DNA of 64,000 nt from Cylicocyclus nassatus (Eukaryota; Nematoda; Chromadorea; Rhabditida; Strongylidae): NCBI GenBank assembly GCA_958299035.1, contig CATQJL010000223.1, positions 79,687,322 through 79,751,321 on the forward strand. The letters run 5' to 3'. The position numbers were made by a program, and so were the translations under genes. A model generated the notes under the pieces. The model was not told the origin of the DNA. It searched no databases and was given only the letters and a program-made list of their open reading frames with translations. Numbering within the stretch: position 1 is the stretch's first letter; each line of letters starts with the position of its first letter. Shown piece by piece: positions 47,371 through 59,116 of this stretch.

Positions 47371-48308
47371 GCAATCCAACTGCACCGTCGAAGCCAGGTC
47401 TCACCGCAGAAAAAACCTAACAGACAGATCAGTGAGTTTTTCTGCATGACGAAACATGGCTTCATATGGCAAAGTCGTCGGAATTGTCCTTCACGGTTTG
47501 ACTGAAAGGTACTTCAGTGCCCCCTAGTACTCTCCAAACCTCGCTCTATCAGATAATCATTTGCTCCGCTTTCTGGCAAACCTCATGAATGGTGCATGTC
47601 TCGGTTTTAGTAAGCAGTTTGAGCACTGGTCAGATGGCTTTCTTGGGACCCAGCGAGCAGCCGTTCGCTTGAAACAATTGAGGTCAAAAACCTAACAAGA
47701 ATCTGCCAAAAGGTCGTGCGCTACAATGAGGAATATAATTTTGATTGATTTCTACTGTAAAGTAATGATTTTGTTGATTTATAAAAACGCTACGAACTTA
47801 TGGAAGGACCTAATATCATTCTAATTTTACAGATACAACATTGCACTATTTTTTTCCGAATTCGAAGCACGCCAAAAGATTCCAACAAAGAAGTTTTCAA
47901 AAGGTGCTGAACATAACAAAGAAAATTATGTTGGCATGCGAGCGTTTCGCGAGGCATAGTACTGCAGCCGAACTGCTAGCATTTAACGAAGAAATAGGTA
48001 CAGTACAATTTTGCGTTTGCACATCGATGGCGGCTAAAATAACCACACCTTATCTGTGATGAGGGTATGTAAATGTATTGTGTGGTGGCATTTCTCTTTT
48101 TCTTATAAGTGCTGATCCTCAATTCTTTGTCGATATCCTTCCACTTTGCGACATAAGCACACGGCCCTACACCGATTCTTTGCCCCATCGCCTTAATGTT
48201 TGTTGTGCAAGATTTATTCTGAGAAATACCCTCGAAACATCCCTACAATCAGATGTATTCTATCTCTGCTCAAGAAAAACAGTGGGTGCAGTGATATTCA
48301 CTGTCATG
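47371..48308. other. Unassigned region
   Basis: No repeats or known frames. Short open frames at 47841-48059 and 48078-48314 carry no motif. Confidence 0.3.
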
Positions 48309-48310
48309 TA

Positions 48311-49292
48311 TTAGGTCGGTGCAAAAGTTTTGTCAGCAAACACGCTAGAATGAAGATAAACAAACACTTTGAAATGTATTAAATGCAGAATTTCTTTCTC
48401 TTTCCAGCTGCTAAACTCCCATTCTGTTTTTGAGAGAGTGACGAGATATCTGCTGAAAATTACAACCACTCGTTTTTACCATGTCCAAATTTCGCTAAAT
48501 TTCAAAATTTTTGTATGAGACTTTCGGAGAAGCCCTAATAACCAGCAGATAGAACAAACCTTTTGCCAACAGAAGCAATTTTTTGTAGCCCTACGGCTTT
48601 TTTTCAGAATTTCTACGATTTATTTTTTGAAGTAACCAAATTTTACATTTACCTAATGTACCTTCGTAGAACCTAAAATGTTAAACACTTCAGTCACCAT
48701 TCGATGCAACTCTTTCTCCTTCTTCTAACACTTGCCTTTTTTTGTCGAGGCGAAATTTTTGAGGAAAATCGCAGCATTTCTCAATTTCAGGAGTGCGCAC
48801 TGACGACCCATGTTTCAAAATCCTTATAATTCAAAGCGAAAATCGCTCATTTACTTTGTAATGGTAGCGATAGTAATAATCGTGTGTTAAAACCTTAGTT
48901 TTCTGTAGGTTTTGCAGTGTTTGGTGCAATAACAGGTTATGGGAGTTTTCCACAACACAAGACTTTTAGAAAATTATTTAGCAAAAATCTGGAAAAGCAG
49001 CTGAAGAAGAAAAAAATGCATAAGTTGGCAAAAGGTTTGCTCTATCTGCTGGTTATTAGGGCTCCTCCGATAGTCTCATAAAGAATATTGAAAACTAATG
49101 AAAGTTGGACATGAGTGGTTGTTATTTCCAGCAAATATCTTTTCACTCCCTCAACGAAACACAACGATAGTTTAGCAGCTGGAAAGAGGAAGAAATTCTG
49201 CATCTAATGCGTTTTGAAATGTTTGTTTATCTTCATTCTAGCGTGTTTTCCGATAAATTGAAAAAACTGACAAAACTTCTGCACCAACCTAA
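48311..49292. mobile_element. Mariner-type palindromic element of about 980 bp
   Basis: Left TTAGGTCGGTGCAAAAGTTT and right AAACTTCTGCACCAACCTAA (with one difference) are mariner-style ends; TA precedes the left end. The arms are similar for over 400 bp each (CACGCTAGAATGAAGATAAA occurs in both). No transposase. Shares arm sequence (ATGCAGAATTTCTTCCTCTT) with the element 50470-52851. Confidence 0.75.
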
Positions 49293-50032
49293 TGTTTCAC
49301 GACACGTTTTTTGTTACACTTATGCTGGAAACTCGACGTTTTTTGTCTCTCCATAACTCGTTACTCACATGTTCTAAAATTTTGATGACGTATGCTTCAT
49401 AGAAGTAATCACAGTTCATGCATCTATGGCCCGTAGTAAAGCTCGGTCACGGGAGATGATCTCCCGTGAGGCCCTCATATGAGGCTTCGTAGGGTGAGTT
49501 GAGGACTGCCCACTTTTCCATGGTGTAAGTATGCAAGCTCACCCTACAGGTGAGCTTCAGATGAAGCCCGGCAGGGAGATCTGCTCCCGACCGATCATCG
49601 GAGATCGGGTTGACGACATAAGGTAAATACTGTGCTAAAGAGGAGAGCACAGAGAAAAGTCCCGTAAGCTGCTCCCGAGTAACTTACGAAACACCGCAGC
49701 TGACGTTCTTTTGCGGTGCAAAACTCCCAAAACTGCACAATTTCGGGCGCCTAAGTGAGTGAGGATCGATGAACAGCTGATTGCGCGACGAAATTGGTAA
49801 AAAAAGATTTTTTGCTTTTTTGTTAAAAAAGGTTTTTTTGCTTTTTTTCTTGCAGTTGTTGCTTGTTTTTCTTGAAAAAACCGCTTTAGATAACAAGAGG
49901 GTGGATTTACTTTTCTACTCATTCTTCGCCAAGTGTAATTTTTCTTGGTATGAATTCCAAAATACTGCGTATTTGTTTTATCCCGTTGTTCGCTAAGTGA
50001 CGCTTTGATAGCGGCCGCTGTCGAAAAGATCG

Positions 50033-50109
50033 ATGAAAGCCGCTACCAAGGATCGCCGCTGGAAACGCCGCTTGCGTTTCCAGCGGCGATCCTTGGTAGC
50101 GGCTTTCAT
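50033..50109. repeat. Perfect hairpin with 35-bp arms
   Basis: Left arm ATGAAAGCCGCTACCAAGGA through GGAAACG, loop CCGCTTG, right arm the exact complement. It sits where the other two copies of the family have the GATAGCGG/CCGCTATC hairpin. Confidence 0.9.
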
Positions 50110-50156
50110 TCGATCAAAGATCGCCCGACTAAGCAGCAAAAATCGTGTCAGTAGCC

Positions 50157-50211
50157 GCACTCGAACCACGGCTCTGCCGCTGGAAACGCAATAGTCTTAT
50201 CCACTTGACCA
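50157..50211 (-). promoter_or_regulatory. tRNA-like Pol III A and B boxes
   Basis: Minus-strand A box-like TGGTCAAGTGGATAAGAC from 50211 and B box-like GGTTCGAGTGC from 50167; spacing 44 nt as in tRNAs. Corresponds to 42177-42230 and 54346-54399. Confidence 0.55.
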
Positions 50212-50468
50212 GTAAAGCACAAATGGCATAAACGTTCCACTTTTGAAAAACGCGAACGTCCAATAAGTGATCTGCTCCAAATCAATCACTCCCCTGGCAG
50301 TGTGCTGAGGCGCGATGAGATCACCTAAGTCCGCTTCAAGAGAGATGCCCTGATGGGGGTTTACTACGGGCCTATGTCATTTGTTTCCCATGCATTTTTG
50401 AAATTGCCTCGGGGCTCGTTTCAAAAATTGACGGCATGAGAAATGGAGTAGAGATTTTCATCTTATTT

Positions 50469-52851
50469 TTTATGTCAGTCCGAAAGTTTTGTCGTTTTTT
50501 GCAATGACCCACGAATTTCTCACGGTAAAGGTAAACAAATGCTTTAAACAGTACCAAATGCAGAATTTCTTCCTCTTCCCACTAGCTAATTTTTCGATGC
50601 GACAGTTTTGAAGAGCGCTGAGATAATCGCTGGGAATTACGGCCTTTCATTTCCAACGTGTCCAACTTCCGCTAATATTCAAATTTTTACGTGAGACTTT
50701 CGAAAGAGTTTCTAAAGTGCGGTTCATAATTATACGAACACCCAAAATTTTGTAAGTTTTTAAACTTTTTGGGAGAAATTCAAAAAGCCGTTGGTACCAC
50801 GCGATAGAACACAGCCGAAAACGGCATATGATCCATAAGAATGGAAATCGATGTCAACTGTAGGAGTGTTTTTGCGCCTAATGCGAATTTTTAGCGGTTC
50901 ATAATTATACGAACACCTCAAACAAAGGTCCATTTTTCATTCAAGATTGCAATCATTTGAGTCCAAATTTTTTGTAGAGTTACAGTAACAAAGTCTGACA
51001 TATCTGCCATACACTAAACCCAGTGCAGTTCAAAACGATTACCGTTACTTTTTTCAGAAGGCTCCAAATGTTTTTGGAATGATTGCGCTCCAAAAACATC
51101 CGTTCTTCTGTGGTTTACGCGCTCTAAGTAGCTTCTACCAAAGCTACAAGATAGAATAAGCTCTTTCGGTAGGTATTTTGTTTGACGCTTGGAAAATCTT
51201 TGCGTTTTCGTGCCGTTTTTCAACCAAGTTCCAACCTTACCACAGAGTTGGCACGATTTCAAGCCTCAAAACTCAGCTTCTGAAGCCGTACAATGAAGTA
51301 ATCATATAGTATGTAGAAGTTCACAAGACTTTATATTTGGTTAGAAAAAATCAGCAGCGTTGAGCGTTTGTTTTGGTCACGCAGACGTCATTTCACCAAA
51401 AATACTGTTTTTACTATTGCAATCACACCTTTATTTGCTTTGTAGCTCCACAGCCGCAAGATCAGTTCTAGAAAAAACCCAAAAACTTTGGCACAGAAAC
51501 ATCATCATGCAAACAATGCAGCTGCTTCACATCAAATGTTTGCGCAAGCGAGAAGCTGACTTTTGAGGCTCGAAAACGTGCTAACTCTAGGGTAAGGTTA
51601 GAACTTGGTTGAAAAACGGCACGAAAACGCAAAGATTTTCCAAGCGTCAAACAAAATACCTATCGAAAGGTCTTATTTTATCTCATAGCTTTGGTAGAAG
51701 CTAATTAGAGCGCGTAAATCACAGACGAAGCAATGTTTTTGGAGCGCAATCACTCCAAAAGCGTTTAGAGTCTTCTGAAAGAAGTAACGGTCCTCTCTTT
51801 GAACTGCACTAGGTTCAGTGTGTAGCAGATATATCAAACTTTGTTACTGCAACTCTACAAAAAATTTGGATTCAAATGATTGTAATCTTGAATGAAAAAT
51901 GGACCTTTGTTTGAAGTGTTCGTATAATTATGAACCGCTAAAAATTCGCATTAGTCGCAAAAACACTTCTAAGATTGACATCGATTTCCATTCTTATGGA
52001 TCATGTACCGTTTTCGGCTGTGTTCTATCGCGTGGTACCAACGGCTTTTTGAGTTTCTCCCAATAAGTCTGAAAACTTACAAAATTTTGGGTGTTTGTAT
52101 AAATATGAACCTCACTTTATAACCAGCAGTGGAAACCTTTCGCCAATCAAAGATTTTTTTTTCAGCTACTCTTTTAAAATTTTGTTGAATAATTTTCGAA
52201 AAGTCTCGAGTTTTTGTAAGATTACATAACCTGTACTGCATAAAACACTACAAAATCTTCAGAATGGTGACGTTCAACACTCGATTCATTACTATCAATA
52301 TCCTGACAAAGTGAATGAGCGATTTTTCATCCATAATATGCAGATTTCAAAACTTAAGGTACAGAGCGCACCTTTGAAACTAAGAAATTCGCAGTGCCCC
52401 GCAAACTTTAACTGTTCCACCAAGAAGAGGCAACTGTTAGAAAGAGGAGAAAAACTTGCATCGCTTATTACCTAAACTGTTTACCGTTTCAAGTTCTACG
52501 AGACTAGAATGATGGATTATAATATCTGAATTTATAGACTCTGAATGACAAGCCGCAGAGCCACAAAAATTTGCTTTAGCTGACAAAAGGTTTCCTATCT
52601 GCTGGCTCGAAAGCTTCCCCCAGAGCCTTGGTTTGAAATTCTGAAAATTAACGAAAGTTCGACATAGTGAAAACAAAGGATTGTAATGTCCAGCGATTAT
52701 CTCAGCACCCTTTCAATAATCATAGTTGGATGATGGCAGCTGGGAAGGGCAAGGAATTTTGTATCGGATACAGCTTGAAGTGTTTGTTTATCTTCAGGGT
52801 ACGGAATTTGTGGGTCATTTCAAAACCTACAAAACCTTTGGACCGACCTAA
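50469..52851. mobile_element. Mariner-type palindromic element, split by a second palindrome
   Basis: Left TTATGTCAGTCCGAAAGTTT and right AAACCTTTGGACCGACCTAA are related mariner-type ends; inner arms ATGACCCACGAATT and AATTTGTGGGTCAT continue the palindrome. TA follows the right end. The element 50715-52117 lies inside it. Arm sequence is shared with 48311-49292. Confidence 0.65.
50715..52117. mobile_element. TA-flanked palindromic element with doubled terminal repeats
   Basis: Ends AAGTGCGGTTCATAATTATA and complementary sequence, TA on both sides (50713-50714, 52118-52119). The arms pair for about 600 bp each. The end motif GCGGTTCATAATTATACGAA occurs again inside, near 50896, and inverted near 51918, as though one element had inserted into another of its kind. 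No transposase frame was seen. Confidence 0.7.
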
Positions 52852-53481
52852 TATAAAGCTCAATGTCTGCTTGTCTGTATGTCTGTCTGTACGTATGTTT
52901 CGAATAGAAAATTCTACTTCTGAACCGATCCGGACCAAACTTGGCACACATACACTTCGGAAAAGGCGGATGTCGTAGGCTATTTCTCGTTATCCGTCGA
53001 TATCAATTTTATCAATTTTTATCAATTTTTTTGTAAAATTTGACCTGTGGGGCTGGGAGTTGGCGCAGGGAAGGGGAGGGGGGTAATCGAGCATGCTGAT
53101 TACGAATAAAATATTATTTCAAAATTATCTTTTACTTCTATCGATTTTATAAATCTATTGCAAAGTTCGAGCTGCGGGGCCTGGAAATGGCACAGGGGCA
53201 AGTGGGCATGCTGTTCACGAATACAGTATTATTTTCAAAATTTTAGGGTATTTCTATCGATTTTATCGATTTTCTTCAAAGTTCGAGCTACGGGGCTGGG
53301 AAGTGGCAGGGTGAGAAGTAAGTGGTGTGCGAGGGTACACAAGGGTAAGTAAGCATGCTGATTACTAACACAGTGAAAATAGGGAATTGGCATGTAGAGC
53401 TGAGCACTGGGAAAGGTTGTACAGGGATGGGGATGAGACCTTTATCATAGTGTTTTGACAGGATTGAGCGAAGTCAGCTAG
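52852..53481 (+). mobile_element. Helitron-like element, family A, copy 3
   Basis: Starts within the family A head (TATAAAGCTCAATGTCTG), then (CTGT)n, GGACCAAACTTGGCACACA, about three repeats containing GGGGCTGGGAGTTGGC and GGTAATCGAGCATGCTGATT, and ends GCGAAGTCAGCTAG before a T. The missing first bases (TCTTAT) appear at 50461, on the far side of the mariner-type element, so that element probably landed in the Helitron-like 5' end. Confidence 0.6.
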
Positions 53482-54187
53482 TAATGTATAATGTACAAAA
53501 TCCCTGGTAAGTAGTAATATAGTTGAAACTCAATTTTGAAGCGTCGCATTGATTCAGAGATAACTCTGAATATCTTTTGGCTCAGAGTTTTACCTACTGA
53601 AACTTTGAGTTCCGTTTCATGCTCCGAATTCCAAATCTTGAGCTCGAAGCTTCGACTTGCTGTATGAGGAGCTGTCATGCATTTTACTGCAAAAGCGTTT
53701 CTCAATTTGGGACTCAAATGTTTAGCCCAGCGCGATAATTTGATCACAAAACCACTAGTCCAGACACACTTTTTTATGCAGAACTGCTTGCATTGATGTA
53801 TCCACCGCACTCACAAAAAGCAGGTCAAAACATGGTATAGCCTCAAAGCCTCACAACTTTCGTTTTCATCAAAGCATGGTGATTTACCGCACGGATTGTA
53901 CGTTTGCCAGCCGAAAGCCTTCAAACAGATAGAGAAAGCAGATAGCATACGCACTAAAAAGAATGCCTGTTCGGATTTGCGCACAAAATAAACTTTCTAA
54001 GTCAAGTTTTCTGTTTTGGCTCACTTAAAGCATTCTCACCGTAGTTTACTAGATTATGCCAAGGCATGATGCCTTGTAAATTTGTGGTCAACGCGCCGCT
54101 AAAGACCCCGAGACCACATTTTGACCATTTTTGCGCTTAGCGTTTACTCATTGTAACCGCTCTATAACACCACTGTACATAGCAAAT
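53482..54187. other. Unassigned region
   Basis: No recognised feature. A minus-strand frame of 110 codons (53478-53810) has no motif. Confidence 0.3.
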
Positions 54188-55014
54188 ACGGCGTAAGCTT
54201 CCATCAGGGCATCTGTCCTGAGGCAGTTAATCTCTTGGCGCCTTAGTCCAGCATCCGGCAATCTATCGATCTGGTTGCAGATCGCTTTGTGGATATAGAA
54301 AGGGTGCGCCTTTCCAAGAAAGGAACAGCAGTATTTGTGCAAATGTGGTCGAATAGGTAAATGAGTGGATGGCAACCTTCGCCGCCCTGGTTCGAAACCG
54401 GCTAGCGGCACATCCTTCGTCGCAGCGGTCATCATCAATCGATGATAACCGCTATCAAGAATTTTGACTAGCAAATGGATGAATCAAACAAAGTTATGGT
54501 ATTTTGGCACAATTCGATTAAAAAAAACAAAATTTTTGGAGCAAGGGTAGAATGAGACAAATAAATAAATCTGTAGTCTGTGCATCTTTCAAGAAATGCA
54601 AGAAACTGAAGCAAAAAAACAACAGCAAGAAAAGGAAAAACTTTTTCCTTTTCTTCCATGGCTGCGATCAGCTGTGCATCGATCCTTATCCGTCCGTGAA
54701 ATGGTGTAGTTTTGCGTTAAATCTGTCTGTATTAGGTGCCATGAGGTGTTTTGTATGTTACTTCGGAGCAACTTAGGAAAATTGTCTTCGAGTCTCCTCC
54801 TTAGCATACTTCGGAAGATCATCGCTCACATCACCTTCCACTCAGGTGAAGTTCTGCAGAGGCAGATCATCTCCCTGCCGAACTTCACCTGAAGCTCACT
54901 TGTCAGTCAACGTTGCATACTTATAGTATGGGAAGTGGGCGGTCGCCATTTTACTGTTGGAACCTACAGGAGGGTCTCGAGATCATCTCTCCTGACCGAG
55001 CTTTACTACGGGCC
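54188..55014 (+). mobile_element. GGCCCGTAGTAAA element with tRNA-like module, copy 3
   Basis: The right end GAGCTTTACTACGGGCC is intact; the left end is decayed (CGGCGTAAGCTTCCATCAGG against GTAGTAAATCCCTATCAGG in copy 1). A and B boxes read TGGTCGAATAGGTAAATGAG and GGTTCGAAACC, 43 nt apart, at 54346-54399. The hairpin AGCGGTCATCATC/GATGATAACCGCT follows, as in the other copies. This is the oldest-looking of the three. Confidence 0.65.
54346..54399 (+). promoter_or_regulatory. tRNA-like Pol III A and B boxes
   Basis: The B box GGTTCGAAACC and its T-stem (CCTGG against CCGGC, four of five pairs) are the best preserved of the three copies. The A box is weaker. Confidence 0.5.
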
Positions 55015-56263
55015 ATAACTTTACTGCGGCCTTCCCGTAATCCGTGCCTCGAATAACCCCAGCGTACCAAGTTTCAGCTAATGTGCCATTTTCACTCACC
55101 TACCGTAAAATTACCGTAACCTCTTCAGATGGCCACCACAATATAGAATGAATACGATATTCGCGATGAGCGCACCGATTCATCCCACCGGTCCAACATC
55201 TTTCATTTTTATAAGCTATTAGCGTATACCCACCGTGACTCGCCCATGTCCCTGGAGTAAATTATTTTAATATTGAATGGATAGTATTCCATATTCGTAA
55301 ACAACGCACCAAGTAGCCCTTTTACAAGGGAAGAATACTTTTAATCGAAATGGGGTTTTATTATGAAATGTATACTATCTTATAGAACTTAGGACGCTGA
55401 TTCCGAATCTGTTTTCCATATCTGCAAAGCGCTTCTGGAAAGGAAGCTATGGAAGCTTTTTGAAGCTAAAATTCGAAAGCGCGGCTACCATAAAATCATT
55501 CAAAGTGCAGCTGAGCTCGAATGGGGCTATGATCACTACTAGGGCGTATTATGCAATACTACCTTCAATCGAATAAGCTCTTGTCAGTCATTACTCTTTC
55601 CAAGCGCTGGAAGGATCTCAACACCTGTTTATACCTTAGCCAAACCGTGGAATTTTTACCAAAAAAAATTTCCAAAACGCCCCTCCCAGAAGCACTTAGC
55701 AGATAAAGAAAGCAGATTTGACTTTAGCGTGCTCTATAAGGCAATACACATTTTATATGGAAATTCAACTTCAACCAAGTATAATTCTATAATCCCCTTG
55801 TTAGACCAAGATTTTACAAGATTTCAAATTACAAATAACAGCGCACCACAATTCCCACACCATGCTTGTTAGAACTACGAGCAAAATATACTCCGGAAAA
55901 CTTTTCAGCTTTTTTTGTGCACTATTCCGTTTTCTCTCACCAAATTCAGAGTTATCGCAAGTTTAGTTGCGCCTTTAGTGGCGCTGTTTCTTGTGGAGAG
56001 CAATTTCGACGGTATTTCCCTACTAGGATAAACTACCGATTTTGGAGTGTCCCATATATCTTCACTTACCAGATTTGGTCTGTTCAAGCACCAGTTAAGG
56101 GGAGGGGGATCAAACAGGTGCGCGTTATCTCAGGGCTAACTCAGAGTAAACTCAGAGTTATGAATGGAAGTTTCGACCAGATTACTACCGACCATAGGTG
56201 CGATATGGGGAGCCGGGCTCTCCCCAGGTGATGGGGGAGAGCCCGGCTGTTTCCGACCTTCCA
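55015..56263. other. Mostly unassigned; fragments of the long repeat
   Basis: TTTACTGCGGCC at 55019 and ATCTGCAAAGCGC near 55425 with AGCACTTAGCAGATAAAGAA near 55690 recall landmarks of the repeat at 20.2-20.5 kb, so a diverged third copy may be present. A hairpin of AGCCGGGCTCTCCCC type lies at 56211-56249. Confidence 0.3.
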
Positions 56264-56582
56264 CTCAGACAATCGCCGGGGGCAGGCGGGCACCGGAAAA
56301 ATAGATTGCTGATCTCTCGCACCCCGCTTGTGGATTTTTTGCAAAGCAATCAAGACTTTTCGGAAGACCGCTTGCTGAGTTCTCGATTCCTCAGAGAATC
56401 AGCAATATATCTGCAAAAGATAAGAGCGAAAAAAATTCAACAGGCGGTCTCTCAAAAATCCGCTGACTCAGCAAGCGGTCTTCCGAAAAGTCCTGATTGC
56501 TTTGCAAAAAATCCGCGAGCGGGGTGCGAGAAATCAGCAATCTATTTTTCCGGTGCCCGCCTGCCCCCAGCGACTGTCTGAG
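56264..56582. mobile_element. CTCAG family MITE, copy 3
   Basis: CTCAGACAATCGCCGGGGGC at the left, GCCCCCAGCGACTGTCTGAG at the right. The flanks are CA rather than TA. The interior is palindromic around AATATATCTGCAAAAGATAA and matches the copy at 16072-16361. Confidence 0.75.
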
Positions 56583-56893
56583 CAGGTGAAGGGGGTATGT
56601 GAGCCTGGAGGGGGGGGGGGGGAGGGAGAGAGAAAAAGTGCAAAAGCGTGGTATGAAGAGGTCTAATTTGTACCTTATTTAGGTCATGCTTGCGATGGGG
56701 CAGAATAAGGAGGACGCGTTACAAATTTATCTGAACAAACTTTTTCATGTGTTAGCAATATGTTGCCCCAATGTATCTTACATAATTGAAGTTTGAATAT
56801 TGTGATTTTATGAAGATCTGTGCTCCTGTTTCATTGCATCAACAAAAAACGAAAGCATTAAGGTTTATCCCAAATATACAAGTTAGGAACAAC

Positions 56894-59116
56894 TTACAAT
56901 TCCTGCGCATCATCATCAATGATATCAGTATCGCTAATGTCAGAGACAACAAGTTCGCTGCCTAAGAGATCTTTTTCTTCCTCCAAAAGGTCATCAGAGT
57001 AGAAGTAGAATTGCGTGAAAAAACGTTCTGAGTCGAAAATGGATTTAAAACGTTCTTCTTTTTCTAAGCGCATTTGTAATTTTTTCCTGGCCCTCTGGTA
57101 GTACCAGGAAAGTCAGCAGATAGGTAACCAATTTCTTCGCACCATCTTTTAGGATACTTCAAAAAGTCATACGGTGACAGCCTGTCTGGACCACTTATGG
57201 CAATCTTTTAAATGAAGTTTTTAGATGACAATATATTAGGTCGTCCCGAAAGTATTTTCGCTTTTTTCAAACAACCGCCACGGTCCGCAGAACAGACAAC
57301 TTTAGAAGATCTTGGAAGCATTCGATGCAGTTTTTTATGCTCTTTCAAATTGTTATCTTTATATTGCAGTTTAACAAGCGAGCTCTCAGAAAATTACCAA
57401 AAACTGCGACCCACACTTTTTACCAAGGTCAAGCTTCGCTATTTTTCTAAATTCTTGTAGTGATTCTCCGAAGAAGCCCAAGTACCCTACGGATAGAGCA
57501 ACCAAGTAGGATACAAAACAATTTTTTTCTCCTTCCCAGAGCTCTCCATAATTTTTTGACGAAATTTCAAACAACGCTATCGGCTTTTAGCAGACCCATA
57601 CCAGACGAAGACTCGTCAAACTCTAAGAAATTCTCAGTTTTTGATACTCTTAAAGATAGATTAAGATTCATTACTAATTTTACAAGACAAATGAGCGTTT
57701 TCAGTTCGAAATATCAGATTTTGAATTTTTCGGGTACATCTTGGGGCGAAATCAAAAACAAGAATTTTGTCGATTTTGTCCTCTAAAGGTTCACTAATCA
57801 GAAGCAAAAAACATGTCTTTGAAAGAGGAGAAGGTGCTGCATCGAATAACACCCGAGTTGCTTCCCGAGTGATGCTCTATGAGGTTCAAGTTGACGAAAT
57901 ATAGAATTTGATAGCATCAAAAAAATATTTCTAAAATTTTTGTAAAGTAAGATTTGGGAGGGGCGGAAATTGTTTTGTATCCTACTTGGTTTGCCCTATC
58001 CGTAGGGTACTTGGGCTTCTTCGGAGAATCAGCACGAGAATTTAGAAAAATAGCGAAACTTGACTTGGTAAAAGGCGTGGGTCGCAGTTTTTGGTTATTT
58101 TCTAAGAGCTTGTTTGTTAAACTGCAAGGCAAAGATAACTATTTGAAAGAGCATAAAAAACTGCATCGAATACTTCCAAGATCTTCTCAAGTTGTCTGTT
58201 CTGCGGACCGTAGCGGTTATTTGAAAAAAGCGAAAATACTTTCGGGACGACCTAATATTTAGTAAAAGGTTGACAAACCTTAAGTAATTGCGTAGATACT
58301 ATACCGTTGTGCGACTTCTGCGTTAAGTTTTGATAACAGAGTAGATAGAAAATCTTCCTCCACCTCTGCCGTGCTAGTCGAAATGGAAACTAGCTTTGCC
58401 AGTAAGTCCATCAGATTTTTGCGGTAACTAATGGGGAAAAAGCCAGATAGCATATGCTTTCGCAACACGGGGAGGAAATATTGCCTACTTTTTGGGGCCT
58501 TGTCGAATTCTGGCTTCACCTCCTCTGGCATACGTCTTGTTAGCTGACGAGAAAGCTGCTCAACTTCTTCTTCAACAGCATCTGCGGAATAGCCGAAAAA
58601 AGTAGATACTATGCTGCGCGTTGGTTTTTTTCAGTATCATAGGCCATAATGTCACAAGGCAAAAAACTTCGGAAGCATAAAGCATGAGTTGGGTTCGTAC
58701 TCCAGTCGGGATCTAAGAGCAGTAGATATGCTTTGTACTAACACCTTGCTTTTGTTCATATCCATGTTCGTGAATTTAGCAGCCTTAAAATCTTCAGCAA
58801 CCTGAAGATCAGCAATGGACTTCCTGGACATTTCATTAAAACTAGGCAATCTGCTTGGATTCCTTATGTAGGAAGTCAGAGAGTTTCGCTCAATTGTCAA
58901 CTCTGTATCAATGTCGACAACATTTTCGTCGGCGTAAGGTTCTCCTTCTGCCTCGCTGTTGAACTGGAACACATGCGAGTCATCTGCGATTTTGTAAAGT
59001 ATTCTGCCTGCCGTTTCCTCTTCAAACTGCCAACCTTTCCAAAACATTACGGGACATTTTAACAACATGTTGTTCTTCTGAATGTTTAAAGTTTTTGATT
59101 CATTGAAAAAAACCAT
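56894..59116 (-). pseudogene. Unrecognised protein gene, broken and interrupted by a TIR element
   Basis: Minus-strand pieces in order: 59116-58652 (154 codons, MVFFNESKTLNIQKNN ... RSRLEYEPNSCFMLP), 58610-58280 (EEEVEQLSRQLTRRMPEEVK ... SIYAIT), the inserted element 57236-58255, then 57205-56894 (SGPDRLSPYDFLKYPKRWCE, one frameshift, KEERFKSIFDSERFFTQFYF, and an acidic tail ending DDDAQEL). Combined length would be around 360-370 codons. The acidic tail and charged composition suggest a soluble, perhaps nuclear, protein. I cannot assign a family; it could be host-derived, an old transposon gene or another mobile element's accessory protein. Frameshifts near 57090 and 58600-58640 argue that it is dead. 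Confidence 0.45.
57236..58255. mobile_element. Mariner-type palindromic element inside the unrecognised gene
   Basis: TTAGGTCGTCCCGAAAGTAT at the left and its exact complement at the right, TA on both sides (57234-57235, 58256-58257). The arms pair for about 320 bp (TCCGAAGAAGCCCAAGTACC in the left, complement in the right). 1020 bp, no transposase. Confidence 0.85.

Larger units (their letters stand above)
49428..50372 (-). mobile_element. GGCCCGTAGTAAA element with tRNA-like module, copy 2
   Basis: Same ends as 42014-42855 and a TAT target duplication (49425-49427, 50373-50375). Orientation is reversed: the tRNA-like boxes read on the minus strand at 50157-50211, A box TGGTCAAGTGGATAAGAC and B box GGTTCGAGTGC, 44 nt apart. 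Contains a 35-bp perfect hairpin and, near its other end, several hairpins of CGGGAGATGATCTCCCG type. Confidence 0.75.
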
